DNA of 64,000 nt, taken from contig NZ_CP032485.1 of NCBI RefSeq assembly GCF_006542335.1, positions 591,501-655,500 on the forward strand, read 5' to 3'. A model generated the notes under the pieces. The model was not told the origin of the DNA and made no database searches. It was given only the letters and a program-made list of their open reading frames with translations. This DNA comes from Neokomagataea tanensis (GTDB lineage Bacteria > Pseudomonadota > Alphaproteobacteria > Acetobacterales > Acetobacteraceae). Of the stretch, positions 34,868-44,496 are shown in pieces (position 1 is the first letter of the stretch; each line of letters begins with the position of its first letter). The position numbers were made by a program, and so were the translations under genes.

Positions 34868-36237
34868 GTTCCTCGTAACTGAAGGCGGATGGGAACGCCC
34901 GGCATGTGGAATGTCTCCCGCAGGCCATTAACGAGATAGCGCTTGTAAGAATCAGGTAAAAGCTCCGCACGAGTACCGAACAGAATAAAGGTCGGTGGAC
35001 GTGACTTTGCCTGCGTCATGTAGCGCAATTTCAAACGACGCCCATCCACCAGAGGTGGCTGGTGCCGCTCGAGTGCCTCTTCAAACCAACGGTTTAGCTC
35101 GCCCGTAGTGACACGAGAGTTCCAAACTTCGTGCGTATGACGCACTGCTGGCAGCAGACGATGCACCCCAGCCCCCGTCAGGGCCGAGAAAGTCACTACT
35201 GAGATGCCACGCACCTGAGCCATTGACGTCTCAATCCGGTCCGCAATAGCTTGGCGCGTAGCGGCTCGGTCTTCCACAGCATCCCATTTATTCAATGCGA
35301 GAACGCAAGCGCGGCCCTCACGCTCAATCAAACGGGCGAGCTGCAAGTCCTGCTCATGGACACCGAGCGTCGCATCGATAGTCAGCACGACAACTTCAGC
35401 CATTTTCAAAGCTTCGATGGACGCGGAAACGGACATCCGCTCCAAATGCTGCTCGACACGAGCGCGGCGGCGCATACCAGCCGTATCCACCAGCCGGATA
35501 GGGCCATGTTCATCTTCGATATCAACCGAGATGGAATCTCGGGTTAGCCCTGCTTCCGGCCCCGTAATCATGCGCTCTTCGCCCAAAAGGCAATTGAGCA
35601 GCGTAGATTTACCAGCATTCGGACGCCCGACAATTGCCAGGCGCAGAGGGCCAGGTGGCCGCTCTTCTTCCTCACCCTCTTCCCCACGGCGCGAGCGCTC
35701 TATGACGCGTGGCGCTTTAGGCACGCGGTCAATGATCTCACCCATGAGGTCAGAGAGGCCTTCACCATGCTCAGCTGAAAGAGCCAGCGGCGTACCCAGA
35801 CCGAGCGAGTACGCTTCCATAGCGCCTTCGGTCCCGGCCCTTCCTTCTGCCTTATTGGCAACAAGCAACACAGGTACATTCTGCCTGCGCAGCCATTGCG
35901 CAAAATGCGCATCTGCGGGCGTAATCCCCGAGCGCGCGTCAATGCAGAACAGCACAAGATGCGCCTGCGTTACAGCCATCTCTGACGAAGCACGCATGCG
36001 CCCGAAGAGCGTTTCAGGAGCCGCCTCTTCCAAACCCGCCGTATCGATAATGCGGATACGACGCCCACGGATATGGGCCTCGCCTTCCTTACGGTCGCGG
36101 GTCACGCCCGGCATGTCAGACACTAGTGCCTGACGACGCCCGACAAGACGGTTAAACAGAGTCGATTTGCCCACGTTTGGCCGTCCCGCAATAACAACGG
36201 TCGGGAGGGTCTCGGGCGTAGAAATAGTATCAGTCAT
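34846..36237 (-). CDS. der: Ribosome biogenesis GTPase Der (EngA)
   Basis: Der is a double GTPase essential for 50S subunit assembly. The two G domains are plain: GRPNVGKSTLFNRL with DMPGVTRDRKEG and DTAGLEE, then GRPNAGKSTLLNCL with DSISVDIEDEHGPIRLVDTAGM and NKWDAV. The C-terminal KH-like domain begins near residue 365 and ends RLQLRGTKNPYAE. An acidic linker with Glu-Arg runs joins the G domains (about residues 185-197). It is the last gene of the yfgM-bamB-der set, an order also known from E. coli. Confidence 0.97.
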   Translation of the reverse strand: MTDTISTPETLPTVVIAGRPNVGKSTLFNRLVGRRQALVSDMPGVTRDRKEGEAHIRGRRIRIIDTAGLEEAAPETLFGRMRASSEMAVTQAHLVLFCIDARSGITPADAHFAQWLRRQNVPVLLVANKAEGRAGTEGAMEAYSLGLGTPLALSAEHGEGLSDLMGEIIDRVPKAPRVIERSRRGEEGEEEERPPGPLRLAIVGRPNAGKSTLLNCLLGEERMITGPEAGLTRDSISVDIEDEHGPIRLVDTAGMRRRARVEQHLERMSVSASIEALKMAEVVVLTIDATLGVHEQDLQLARLIEREGRACVLALNKWDAVEDRAATRQAIADRIETSMAQVRGISVVTFSALTGAGVHRLLPAVRHTHEVWNSRVTTGELNRWFEEALERHQPPLVDGRRLKLRYMTQAKSRPPTFILFGTRAELLPDSYKRYLVNGLRETFHMPGVPIRLQLRGTKNPYAE

Positions 36238-36255
36238 TCGGTCCGGAAAATCCGA

Positions 36256-37647
36256 TCAGCCATAAGCCCGCAGGACTGCATCCTGCGACAGGGCCAGTAC
36301 AAGCCCATCACACACAATCGGCTCGACCTCACAGGCCGCCGGAGTTTTTTGGCGGGAGAGAATCTTACCGGTCTTCGCATCAGCGACGATCATACCCTCA
36401 GCTGGTAGCGTTGAGAAACAAACAAGTTTCCCATCGACCAGAAGTGGGCCAACCCACTGAACTGCATCTTTTTGAACTTCCTGACGGCGGAATCGACGAA
36501 GCTGCGTAATCCAGCGGACATGACCAGACAGGCGGTCGATACACGCAAGTTGCTGATCAGTCGAGACAACAAACAACCAATCGTCACACAAGCAGAGCGG
36601 AGATTGCCCGCTTACCTCACGTTCCCACAAGCGTCGGCCTGAGCGCATATCAATCGCTACCAACACACGAGACATGGAAATAGCGTAGGCTGTGCCGTCC
36701 TTGATAACAGGCGCACCACGAACACACGAGAAGTCCAGCATTGCGCCTAGGCCGTTTGAACCGCCCAAGCTATCGCTCCAGACCATCTCGCCAGAGGCAG
36801 CACGCAGGGCAACCAAATCCCCGCTGCCAAACCCTGCCAGCACAATACCGTCAACAATCGCAGGTGAAGCTTGCCCGAAAACAACCGTATCAGCCTGCGT
36901 TGCCTGATATGTCCAAACTTGCTCGCCGCTCTTAACGTCCAAAGCAATCAACCGCTCGTCAATGGTGCCGAAGACGACCAGACCATTCTCGACCGTCGGT
37001 GCTGAGCGACCCGGGGTGCCTAGATCGGCACTCCATTTCACTTTGCCAGTGGCCGCGTCCAAGGCAAGAGCCAGCGCCACGCCTGTAACGACGTATAACG
37101 TGTCACCATCAAGAGCGAGGCCGCCCCCGAGATTGGTTGAACGGGAGTGCTCACCTTTTGGCTGGCGAGACCACAGCAGTTTCATGCCGGGCCATGTCCA
37201 AGCCTTGACTTCACCTTGAGCATCCGTCGTGAAGATGCGTCCTTGCCCGATAACAGGTGGTGACTGAATAGCTCCGCGCCGGTTCGGCATAATGGCAACA
37301 GATGAGAGAATGCTCGTTGGATTTACTTCCATACCAACAGAACGACTCCACGATAAGTTGGGGCCATTCCAGCTCGCATTCACTGAAACATGGTCTGGCT
37401 CACGGCCAACTTGCGCCCATGCTTTTACATTCTGTGGGGCGGAGAATGTGATGGGCGTGTGGTCATCCGGGTCAACCGTCAAACCCGCACCTGTAGACAA
37501 CACATCAACGCGATGACCCGCCAGAACCGGCTTCTCATCATCATCAAAAATACTGCATGCCCCGAGAGTGGAGAGCGCAGCGCCTGAGCATGCGAGCCGC
37601 AGCAAACCGCGGCGGTTAGTCCGAATGATTGAATTAGCGCGGCGCAT
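36256..37647 (-). CDS. bamB: Outer-membrane assembly lipoprotein BamB
   Basis: BamB is the beta-propeller lipoprotein of the BAM complex that inserts outer-membrane proteins. The 463-residue product has a basic N-terminus and lipobox LGAC (C31). The rest has repeated PQQ-like blades, for example DGDTLYVVTGVALALALDAATGKVKW and VFGTIDERLIALDVKSGEQVW. The start overlaps the stop of the upstream YfgM-like gene (TAATG), and der follows after 18 bp, so the three are one operon. Confidence 0.93.
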   Translation of the reverse strand: MRRANSIIRTNRRGLLRLACSGAALSTLGACSIFDDDEKPVLAGHRVDVLSTGAGLTVDPDDHTPITFSAPQNVKAWAQVGREPDHVSVNASWNGPNLSWSRSVGMEVNPTSILSSVAIMPNRRGAIQSPPVIGQGRIFTTDAQGEVKAWTWPGMKLLWSRQPKGEHSRSTNLGGGLALDGDTLYVVTGVALALALDAATGKVKWSADLGTPGRSAPTVENGLVVFGTIDERLIALDVKSGEQVWTYQATQADTVVFGQASPAIVDGIVLAGFGSGDLVALRAASGEMVWSDSLGGSNGLGAMLDFSCVRGAPVIKDGTAYAISMSRVLVAIDMRSGRRLWEREVSGQSPLCLCDDWLFVVSTDQQLACIDRLSGHVRWITQLRRFRRQEVQKDAVQWVGPLLVDGKLVCFSTLPAEGMIVADAKTGKILSRQKTPAACEVEPIVCDGLVLALSQDAVLRAYG

Positions 37648-38327
37648 TAGCCTGCATCTCCCAATGTCTCAAGCAAAGCCTCGGCGCGGCTGCGTGCGCC
37701 CTCTGGGGTCGTCGCGCTGCCAATTGTTTGGTTTAACAACCGGCGTGCTTCAGCCTTTTGCTGCGCACTCGCACCTGGGCCGAGGTCTAGGCTCACGAGC
37801 CCTTCACGCGCCAAAGCTGCCCAAGCATCGTTGCCTTGGGCCAACTCTGAGTAGCCCGTGCGTAGCGACGCAACGTTCTGTGCATTTGGCTGCTGAGCGT
37901 TCAACGCCAAATACTTCGCTACAGTCTTCATTGCGGGCAGAGCAGACGCATCATTGCCTACGCCAGACCACAATGCTTGCGCGCCGGCAGCATCATTATG
38001 CGTGGCTTTATAATCCGCCAAGCGCAAAGCCGCATAGGTACGAACACCTTCAGGGCCGTGTTCAGCCAAGTTTTGCAGCGTGGCCGTAGCTTCTTGCTCA
38101 GATGGTGCATCTTTATGCGCATCGAGTGCAGACATTGCTGTGAAATACCGTGCTGACGCTGCGTTTTGCTCTTTAGTCAGCGCGTGCTGTTTCCAGCCCC
38201 AGACGCCACCTGCAACACCAGCGAGCAGCACCACACCAACCACGACAGCCCCAAAGCGGCGCACTTGCGCGCGCAAACGCTGCTGACGCATGTCATTCTG
38301 AATTTGTGCAATAAAATCGTCCGCCAC
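37647..38327 (-). CDS. YfgM-like tetratricopeptide membrane protein
   Basis: This protein has a short cytosolic N-terminus, one membrane segment (VVVGVVLLAGVAGGVWGW) and a helical periplasmic region rich in Ala, of the DUF2133/YfgM type, which works near the Sec translocon and BAM. I place the start at the GTG at 38327, since AGGGG lies 7 bp upstream and the resulting ADDFIAQIQNDMRQQRLR fits homologues; longer versions start at 38372 or 38417. It is the first gene of the operon with bamB and der. Confidence 0.83.
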   Translation of the reverse strand: MADDFIAQIQNDMRQQRLRAQVRRFGAVVVGVVLLAGVAGGVWGWKQHALTKEQNAASARYFTAMSALDAHKDAPSEQEATATLQNLAEHGPEGVRTYAALRLADYKATHNDAAGAQALWSGVGNDASALPAMKTVAKYLALNAQQPNAQNVASLRTGYSELAQGNDAWAALAREGLVSLDLGPGASAQQKAEARRLLNQTIGSATTPEGARSRAEALLETLGDAG

Positions 38328-38492
38328 CTGATCCCCTGTCGGCTTCGCTTGACACGTTCTTGACCCGACCATACAGGCGCGGCCCGCTTGCGGCAAACGC
38401 TTCACTCTCTGAAACACCGCTTTCTCGGTCAGAAAATGCTAAATTATACCTTCTTTACCATCTTTTAAGTCTCACTATGTAACTCCTCGCTG

Positions 38493-38762
38493 ATGCGGAA
38501 GAGATTATGCCTGTTCATAGCAAGCCTATCCATGTGCAGCTTATGCGGTTGCGCCCCTGACCAGATACTCTCTTCCCTCACAGGACGAGACTGCAACACC
38601 GCTTATCTTTACGATGAACAAAGCTTTTGCGCACCACGTCGAAAGCCTCCCCCGCAACCACATTGCTCGATAGGCTTTGAGGGAACCGATTGCTACACAT
38701 CCACCGCCGAAGAGGCCTTAAAAACGCACACGGCGCTGGTGCTTCACCAAAATATTAATTGA
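38493..38762 (+). CDS. Small Cys-containing lipoprotein-like protein
   Basis: This 89-residue product has a basic start, a hydrophobic core and a possible lipobox (SLCGC). The C-terminal part has PQPHCSIGFEGTDCYTSTAEEAL, a pattern I associate with small alphaproteobacterial envelope proteins carrying two Cys and a following DC motif. No ribosome site is obvious at the ATG. No function is known. It is divergent from the YfgM-like gene. Confidence 0.6.
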   Translation: MRKRLCLFIASLSMCSLCGCAPDQILSSLTGRDCNTAYLYDEQSFCAPRRKPPPQPHCSIGFEGTDCYTSTAEEALKTHTALVLHQNIN

Positions 38763-38821
38763 TATTATAGCTCAGAGAATAACTGCCAGCGATCTCAATA
38801 TACTGGCAGTTATTTGGAATG

Positions 38822-39205
38822 TTATTTTGCAGCGAAATGCTTACCTGCAGTCGCTAGAACGCCTGATAATTTTTGGAAATTTGCAGCAATCCGCGACTGC
38901 ACCGCTGTGGACCCTTTATGTACTTCGGCGATACGAGCGCGAGCATCGTCGCTGATAGCTGTTTCCGCACGATTTGCTGCCGCCACGACGCATGCATTGT
39001 AAGTACGGGCCTGCTTTTCGTACGCCGTAACACGGTCTACGCTCTCATTATACTGCGTAACATTACCGACCCGCAGAGCTGGGGCTGCTGGTTCTGCACC
39101 ACATTTTGCGGCACCCCAATCGGCATCTGCGGCGCGGGCGGGCGCCGTGGAAGCATAGGAAACACAAAGAAGCGCTACTAAAGCGCCTGACAAGCGGGGA
39201 GACAT
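38822..39205 (-). CDS. Secreted helical protein of unknown function
   Basis: This 127-residue protein has a clear signal peptide (cleavage after PARAADA). The mature part is mostly helical and Ala-rich with two Cys (AAKCGAEP and YNACVVAAANRAE) that could form a disulfide. I do not recognise the family with certainty. It sits between the small lipoprotein gene and the dihydroorotase gene with no clear operon link. Confidence 0.72.
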   Translation of the reverse strand: MSPRLSGALVALLCVSYASTAPARAADADWGAAKCGAEPAAPALRVGNVTQYNESVDRVTAYEKQARTYNACVVAAANRAETAISDDARARIAEVHKGSTAVQSRIAANFQKLSGVLATAGKHFAAK

Positions 39206-39281
39206 GCTTCTACTCCGTTTAAAAAGCGCGCCTCCCCTAAAAAGAAATCAGGGCACAATTGCGGCATGCCCCAGTTTCTCA

Positions 39282-40601
39282 TTATCCGGCGAAACGCACT
39301 GGTCGTCCCTGTAACGGCGTGACGATCGTATCATCTTGCATGACAATTTGACCGCGCACGATCGTCGCTATTGGCCAGCCATTGACCTCAGTACCGTCAA
39401 ACGGCGTCCAACCTGCCGGGGTTGCAATCCAATCGTTCGTAATTCTACGCCGCGCACCCATATCAACCAGCGTAAAATCAGCATCAAAGCCGACCGCCAT
39501 ACGCCCCTTATTAGGAAGGTTATAGATACGCGCAGGCCCTGCGGACATTACATCAGCTAGGCGCTGCAGCGATAAACGTCCAGCATTCACATGATCCAAC
39601 ATCACTGGAACGATAGTCTGGACGCCCGTCAAACCGGCGGGGCAGTTTGGCCAAGCGCGCTTTTTTGCGTCCAACGGGTGCGGTGCATGGTCGGAAGATA
39701 CGACGTCCACGCGTCCATCTCTCACGGCGCGCCACGCAGCATCGTAGTGCGTGCGGTCCCGCAATGGCGGGTTCATAACCGCAAGCCCACCCAGCTTTTC
39801 GTAGCAGTCAGGCCCGTATTGCGTGAGGTGATTGACCAATACTTCCGCACTGGCAATGTCTCGGTTTTCCGCGAGATAATCCAGCTCTTCCGCCGTGGAA
39901 ACATGCAGGATATGCGCTGGACGCCCCGTCTTGCGGGCTATGCTGATGATGCGACGCGTACCAAGAAAAGCGCACTCAACATCACGCCAGACGGCGTGAG
40001 TTTCGTAGGGCTGCCCCTCGTGAAACTGCCCCTTACGCTCTTGCAAGCGGTATTCATCTTCCGAATGGAAACACACCCGGCGCGTGCCGGAGCGCATAAC
40101 AGCTTCAATACCAGCATCGTCCTCGATCATCAGATCTCCGGTCGAGGAGCCCGCAAAAACTTTAATGGCACAAACACCGGGGGCCCGCTCCAAAGCAGCC
40201 AGAGCTGGCGTGTTCTCCCGCGTGGCCCCAACGTAGAAACCGACATCAACATGCGCCGTTTCACCGATCCGACCGTATTTCCACTCCAACATTTCCGCCG
40301 ACACAATGCTCGGATTCGTATTGGGCATATCGAAAACTGTCGTGACGCCCCCTAGAGCCGCAGCACGTGTACCGGTTTCCAGTGTTTCAATCGCCGCATT
40401 GCCTGGTTCACGCAGATGAACATGAGCATCAATCATGCCCGGCAGAACGTGCAGACCTTTTGCGTCAATCTCCCGATCCGCCTCATCTTCGATGGTAGCA
40501 GACAAAGTAGCGATCCGCCCGTCACGCACACCGATAGTCGCGTCCTGCTCTCCCCACGGTGTAACACAACGGCCATTCCGAATAATCAGATCGTAGTGCA
40601 T
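39282..40601 (-). CDS. pyrC: Dihydroorotase-like amidohydrolase (class I)
   Basis: This zinc amidohydrolase closes N-carbamoyl-aspartate to dihydroorotate in pyrimidine synthesis. The start at 40601 follows GGGGGTTTAGGG and gives 439 residues. The metal site is visible: GMIDAHVHLREPG (HxH), the metal-bridging Lys in CAIKVFAGSSTGDL, HILHVSTAEELDYL, and the catalytic Asp in VVSSDHAPHPLD. Class I dihydroorotases also exist as inactive PyrC' partners, but here all ligands are present. It lies 17 bp after asnB on the same strand. Confidence 0.9.
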   Translation of the reverse strand: MHYDLIIRNGRCVTPWGEQDATIGVRDGRIATLSATIEDEADREIDAKGLHVLPGMIDAHVHLREPGNAAIETLETGTRAAALGGVTTVFDMPNTNPSIVSAEMLEWKYGRIGETAHVDVGFYVGATRENTPALAALERAPGVCAIKVFAGSSTGDLMIEDDAGIEAVMRSGTRRVCFHSEDEYRLQERKGQFHEGQPYETHAVWRDVECAFLGTRRIISIARKTGRPAHILHVSTAEELDYLAENRDIASAEVLVNHLTQYGPDCYEKLGGLAVMNPPLRDRTHYDAAWRAVRDGRVDVVSSDHAPHPLDAKKRAWPNCPAGLTGVQTIVPVMLDHVNAGRLSLQRLADVMSAGPARIYNLPNKGRMAVGFDADFTLVDMGARRRITNDWIATPAGWTPFDGTEVNGWPIATIVRGQIVMQDDTIVTPLQGRPVRFAG

Positions 40602-40618
40602 CCCTAAACCCCCTAAAT

Positions 40619-42394
40619 TTACGCTAAAACGTCGAAAGTATTGGCCGAGCAATCACGGCCCTCGATATGATGACGGTACCAAAGCGCCAAGAAGAGCAAT
40701 GTCCACGCTTGTCGCGCATGACCTCTGCGGCTTGCTGTCTCAAAAATACGACGAACCCTGCTTTCTTCAAACACGGCGGCTACGGCAGGATTACGGGCAA
40801 CCAATGGCCATAAACGTGACGCTTCTGCTTCAATCCACGCGCCGACTGGCACAGTAAACCCTTGCTTGGGCGCGAATGGCCTTGATTGCGGTAACGCGTC
40901 TTGCAGCCACTGGCGTAGCAACCATTTTCCTTGACCGTCCCGGATTTTAAAGTGATCCGGCAGAGGCCAGATTGCCCGCGCAACCACGGGGTCAAGCAAC
41001 GGTGTGCGTCCTTCAACCGAATGTGCCATCAAGCAGCGGTCCAGCTTGAGCAACAGATCATTTGGCAGCCATTCTGCAACATCAATGGCTTGCACGGCAC
41101 CCAGCCCAGACCGGCGCTGAGACAATTCAAGGGCGGCAAGGCCAGTACGCCACGGCCTAGCGCGTGCTATACCCGGTCGGCCCAAGCTGCGGCCAAATGT
41201 GCCGGAGCGCCAAGTGCCACGTCCGCCCCGCCACCACGGGCGAAGCGCTCTACGGTAGCGCCCGTAACCAGCAAAAAGCTCGTCCCCACCTTCTCCACTT
41301 AGAAGAACCGTGACGGCTTTTCGTGCTTCCTGCGCAAGGAACCACGTCGGTATGATTGCATAATCTGCGGTTGGGTCGTCCATGGCAGCGACGATTTTGG
41401 GTAAATCCTGCCACACCATGTCAGAGGTGATGCTTAAAACATGATGCTCAGCGCCGACAACCTCCGCTAAGGCAGCAGCATGCGCAGTTTCATCCGCGAC
41501 AGAGGCAGAAGTCCCTGTCTCAAATCGCGCTGTCCAAGCTTGCAGGCGCGGTAGCCCAAGGCGATGGGCTGCCGCTAATAACGCCGAACTATCAATGCCA
41601 CCTGATAAAAATAGCCCTAACGGGACATCGGCCCGCATATGTGCCGATACACTATCCGTCAACGCCGCGTCTAAACGTGCCAATGCTTGAGCATCCGTGA
41701 GCGCACCGACAGGCTGCGTCTCAGCCTCGACTAAAGGATCGCGCTTACGCGATTCAACGATACGCCCATCAACAATGCGGAGCGTCTCACCCGGGAGTAC
41801 TCGCCTTATTCCGGGGAACACAGTCTTAGGGCCGGTCGTGAACTGTAATTGCAGCAATTCATCGCGTGCGGCACTTCTCAACCTGCGCTGGCCAAAGCCC
41901 CCCGCAAGCAAAGCCTGAGCCTCCGAAGCAAAAGCCACTCCCCCCTCAAACTCAGCAATATAAAGCGGTTTGATGCCAAACGGGTCGCGGGAGAGCAGCA
42001 TCTCATGCGCCCCGTGTTGGTTCTCAACAGCGGCAATAGCATACATGCCCCGTAATTCTGCTGTGTAACCGGTGCCATCCCGCAGCCACATATGCAGCGG
42101 TGGCTCACAATCACTACTGGTTTGAAAAACCCCATTGGTAAATCCTGCACGCAGCGCAGGATCGTTGTAGATTTCTCCATTGGCAATCAAGGCTGCCTGC
42201 CCGTGCTGGAAAGGTTGTTTCCCGCCAGCAATATCTACAATAGCAAGGCGCCTGTGCCTTAAAGCAGCCCCTGCCAAATCCAACCGCCCCTCTCCATCGG
42301 GGCCACGATGCCGTAACGCTGCGGACATCCGGTCCAATGCAGCCTGATCGGGTTTGAAACCAGGGCGGCAGGAAAGGCCAGCAATCCCGCACAT
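40619..42394 (-). CDS. asnB: Asparagine synthetase (glutamine-hydrolysing)
   Basis: This 591-residue protein has an N-terminal Ntn glutaminase with the catalytic Cys2 (MCGIAGLSC) and RHRGPDGEG, and a C-terminal ATP-PPase domain with GLFLSGGIDSSALLAA and LLSGEGGDELFAGYGRY. The length and order are those of AsnB. Its start overlaps the stop of an upstream glycosyltransferase (TAATG), so a role in amidating a surface sugar or peptide, as seen for AsnB-like proteins in polysaccharide loci, is an alternative to simple asparagine synthesis. Confidence 0.9.
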   Translation of the reverse strand: MCGIAGLSCRPGFKPDQAALDRMSAALRHRGPDGEGRLDLAGAALRHRRLAIVDIAGGKQPFQHGQAALIANGEIYNDPALRAGFTNGVFQTSSDCEPPLHMWLRDGTGYTAELRGMYAIAAVENQHGAHEMLLSRDPFGIKPLYIAEFEGGVAFASEAQALLAGGFGQRRLRSAARDELLQLQFTTGPKTVFPGIRRVLPGETLRIVDGRIVESRKRDPLVEAETQPVGALTDAQALARLDAALTDSVSAHMRADVPLGLFLSGGIDSSALLAAAHRLGLPRLQAWTARFETGTSASVADETAHAAALAEVVGAEHHVLSITSDMVWQDLPKIVAAMDDPTADYAIIPTWFLAQEARKAVTVLLSGEGGDELFAGYGRYRRALRPWWRGGRGTWRSGTFGRSLGRPGIARARPWRTGLAALELSQRRSGLGAVQAIDVAEWLPNDLLLKLDRCLMAHSVEGRTPLLDPVVARAIWPLPDHFKIRDGQGKWLLRQWLQDALPQSRPFAPKQGFTVPVGAWIEAEASRLWPLVARNPAVAAVFEESRVRRIFETASRRGHARQAWTLLFLALWYRHHIEGRDCSANTFDVLA

Positions 42395-43517
42395 TAGCGC
42401 GATACTCTCGAAACGTCAGAAATATCTCGGGGGAAGTTAGTCCCCGCAGGGCCCAAAAAATTAGACCATTGCTCCATTACCACACCCTCAGCAAATTCCC
42501 GTTCGAAGCGTGCGCGCCCGTTTGCTGCTAATTTTTCTGCTAGGTGGGTATCGTCGAAAATTTGACCCATGTGTGCAGCCAAAGCATGATCATCCTCTAC
42601 CTGCGCCAGAAGCCCATCTTCCGTACCTGCCAGAATTTCCTGTGGTCCCTGAATAGCGCTTGCAACAACGGGCACCTGCGCGGACAACGCCTCAATCACG
42701 ACATTCCCTAAAGGCTCTATGCGTGAAGGGCAGACAAGCAGCGTGCATGCGCGCAGCCATGGTCCGGTTTGCGCTACCCAACCCGGCATATGCACACGAT
42801 CTGAAACGCCTTCGCGCCGTGCTAGATCCTCAAGCGCCGAGCGCTCTGGCCCTTCACCAGCAATGACCACATGACGACCCGGCAAATGCCGCATTGCACG
42901 GATCAACACATCGAAGGCTTTGTTCTTGTGCAGGCGTCCCAGTGCTAATGCAAAGGGTATCTCTTTTGCCAAAAATGACGGGCGCTTTGGCGCAACTGGA
43001 GCAAAGTCGGTTGCAAAATTTGGGAGATAATGAACCTTATCCTTGTCCCAACCCTGCTCAACCATCCAACGCGCCAAACCGCGAGTGTTGCCAATTAAGT
43101 CCGTGCAACTACGATAATTGGCGAGATCGTAATATCCCCCGAGCCGCCCCGCCGTGCGCCACGGCCCCTCAGGCAATTTCTGCGCCGCACGACTCATCCA
43201 CGCCACGACAACATCAGGTTTGATCTGATTAAGAGAGCGCCTAAGCTTTTGGCGTGTCCAAAAATCTAGCGGCCCGCCAAATCGAAAGCATTGCGTCGGC
43301 ACCCCCGCTTCACGCAGACGCGCCTCACGTCCCGGCTCGGTCCGGATCAGAGCGTGAGTTGGGCGCCCCGCGATATGCTGAGCAATCGCCAGCCGTTCAA
43401 AGAACAGCTCGGCCCCCCACGCGCGGAACCTGCCATAACATGCGCCACACGAGCTGGCGAAACAGAGTTCATAGAGGCGGGCATGTCGGACACAGCCGAA
43501 AACACGGAAGATACCAT
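42394..43517 (-). pseudogene. Glycosyltransferase family 4, frameshifted near the N-terminus
   Basis: The main frame (from 43410 down to 42394) is a complete GT-B glycosyltransferase with AELFFERLAIAQHIAG, FALALGRLHKNKAFDVL, VVIAGEGPERSALEDLAR and PLGNVVIEALSAQVPVVAS. The expected N-terminus SPARVAHVMAGSARGG lies in another frame. Adding one base to the C6 run at 43413-43418 joins them as ARGGAELFFERL, the normal first turn of these enzymes. A start near 43517 has AAGGAG just upstream but the spacing is short; 43484 is an alternative. The protein is otherwise intact. It is coupled to asnB and follows gno. Confidence 0.85.
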
Positions 43518-43570
43518 ATCTCCTTGTATCGACCATGCCGCGCGGGGCTTCAAGGGTAAGCCTCTAAAAA

Positions 43571-44344
43571 CTAGACGGAAACCGTAATACCGCCGTCAAC
43601 CATCAGCACGTGGCCGTTCACAAAACTGGATGCGTCTGAAGAAAGAAAAACCGCAGCTCCCACCAATTCTTCCACTTTGCCCCAGCGACCAGCAGGCGTG
43701 CGTTTGCAAAGCCAATCCGTAAACTCCGCATTCTTCACCAAAGCATCGTTCATTTCTGTAGCAAAATACCCCGGAGCAATACCGTTAATTTGCAAGCCAT
43801 GCCGCGCCCAATCTGTCGCCATACCACGCGTCAAATTTTTGACTGCACCCTTGGTGGCTGTGTACGGCGCTATGCCGGGCCGGGCGAGTTCACTCTGCAC
43901 TGAGCAAATATTGATAATTTTTCCACGCCCACGCGGAATCATATGCTGTGCAGCAGCTTGCCCCACAAAAAACACGGCATTTAGATTAGTTGTAATAAGC
44001 GCATCCCAATCCGCCCGTTCAAAGTTCTCCAACGGGCCGCGCCTTTGGATGCCTGCGTTGTTAATCACAATATCCAGCGGACCAAGGCTACCCTCAACGC
44101 GCTCAATTCCCGCTTTTACGTCGGCTTGGTCTGTCACATCAAAGACAGCTGTTTTCACAGCCAGCCCATCTTTAGCCAATTCCGCCTGAGCCGCTTCAAG
44201 TGCTGCAGCATTCCTGCCATTGAGCACGACCTCTGCTCCAGCTTCAGCCAAACCACGCGCCAGGGTAAGCCCAATCCCACGTGAAGCCCCGGTGATCAAA
44301 GCACGCTTTCCGGAAAGCGAAAACAAATCACGCGACGTAACCAT
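43571..44344 (-). CDS. gno: Gluconate 5-dehydrogenase / 5-keto-D-gluconate reductase
   Basis: This SDR interconverts gluconate and 5-keto-gluconate in the cytosol with NADP(H). From the start at 44344 it is 257 residues, with GASRGIG for the cofactor, NNAGIQRRGPLENF, the Ser of ICSVQSEL and the YTATKGAVK catalytic Tyr/Lys. Segments such as AARHMIPRGRGKI-like AAAQHMIPRGRGKI, RTPAGRWGKVEELVGAAVFLSS and VNGHVLMVDGGITVS match the Gluconobacter oxydans enzyme very closely as I remember it. This is a strong taxonomic hint for an acetic acid bacterium. Confidence 0.92.
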   Translation of the reverse strand: MVTSRDLFSLSGKRALITGASRGIGLTLARGLAEAGAEVVLNGRNAAALEAAQAELAKDGLAVKTAVFDVTDQADVKAGIERVEGSLGPLDIVINNAGIQRRGPLENFERADWDALITTNLNAVFFVGQAAAQHMIPRGRGKIINICSVQSELARPGIAPYTATKGAVKNLTRGMATDWARHGLQINGIAPGYFATEMNDALVKNAEFTDWLCKRTPAGRWGKVEELVGAAVFLSSDASSFVNGHVLMVDGGITVSV

Positions 44345-44496
44345 GACCTCATCCCTCACTCGAGATACTGTTCAAGACAGGCCGAACCTAAACCCCAATC
44401 CTCATGCCGTCACGTCACGTCTTGGTCATTGCTTTAATACCCAATACTTAAACGCCCGACTGGTACAGATGCTCCTCTAGCGTTATCGGCCTGCGC

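Noticed and set aside
35417..36133. 238-codon frame opposite der
   Set aside because: Arg/Ser/Pro-rich shadow of a conserved essential gene.
39591..40355. 254-codon plus-strand frame opposite dihydroorotase
   Set aside because: The composition is that of a shadow, there is no ribosome site, and the minus-strand enzyme is certain.
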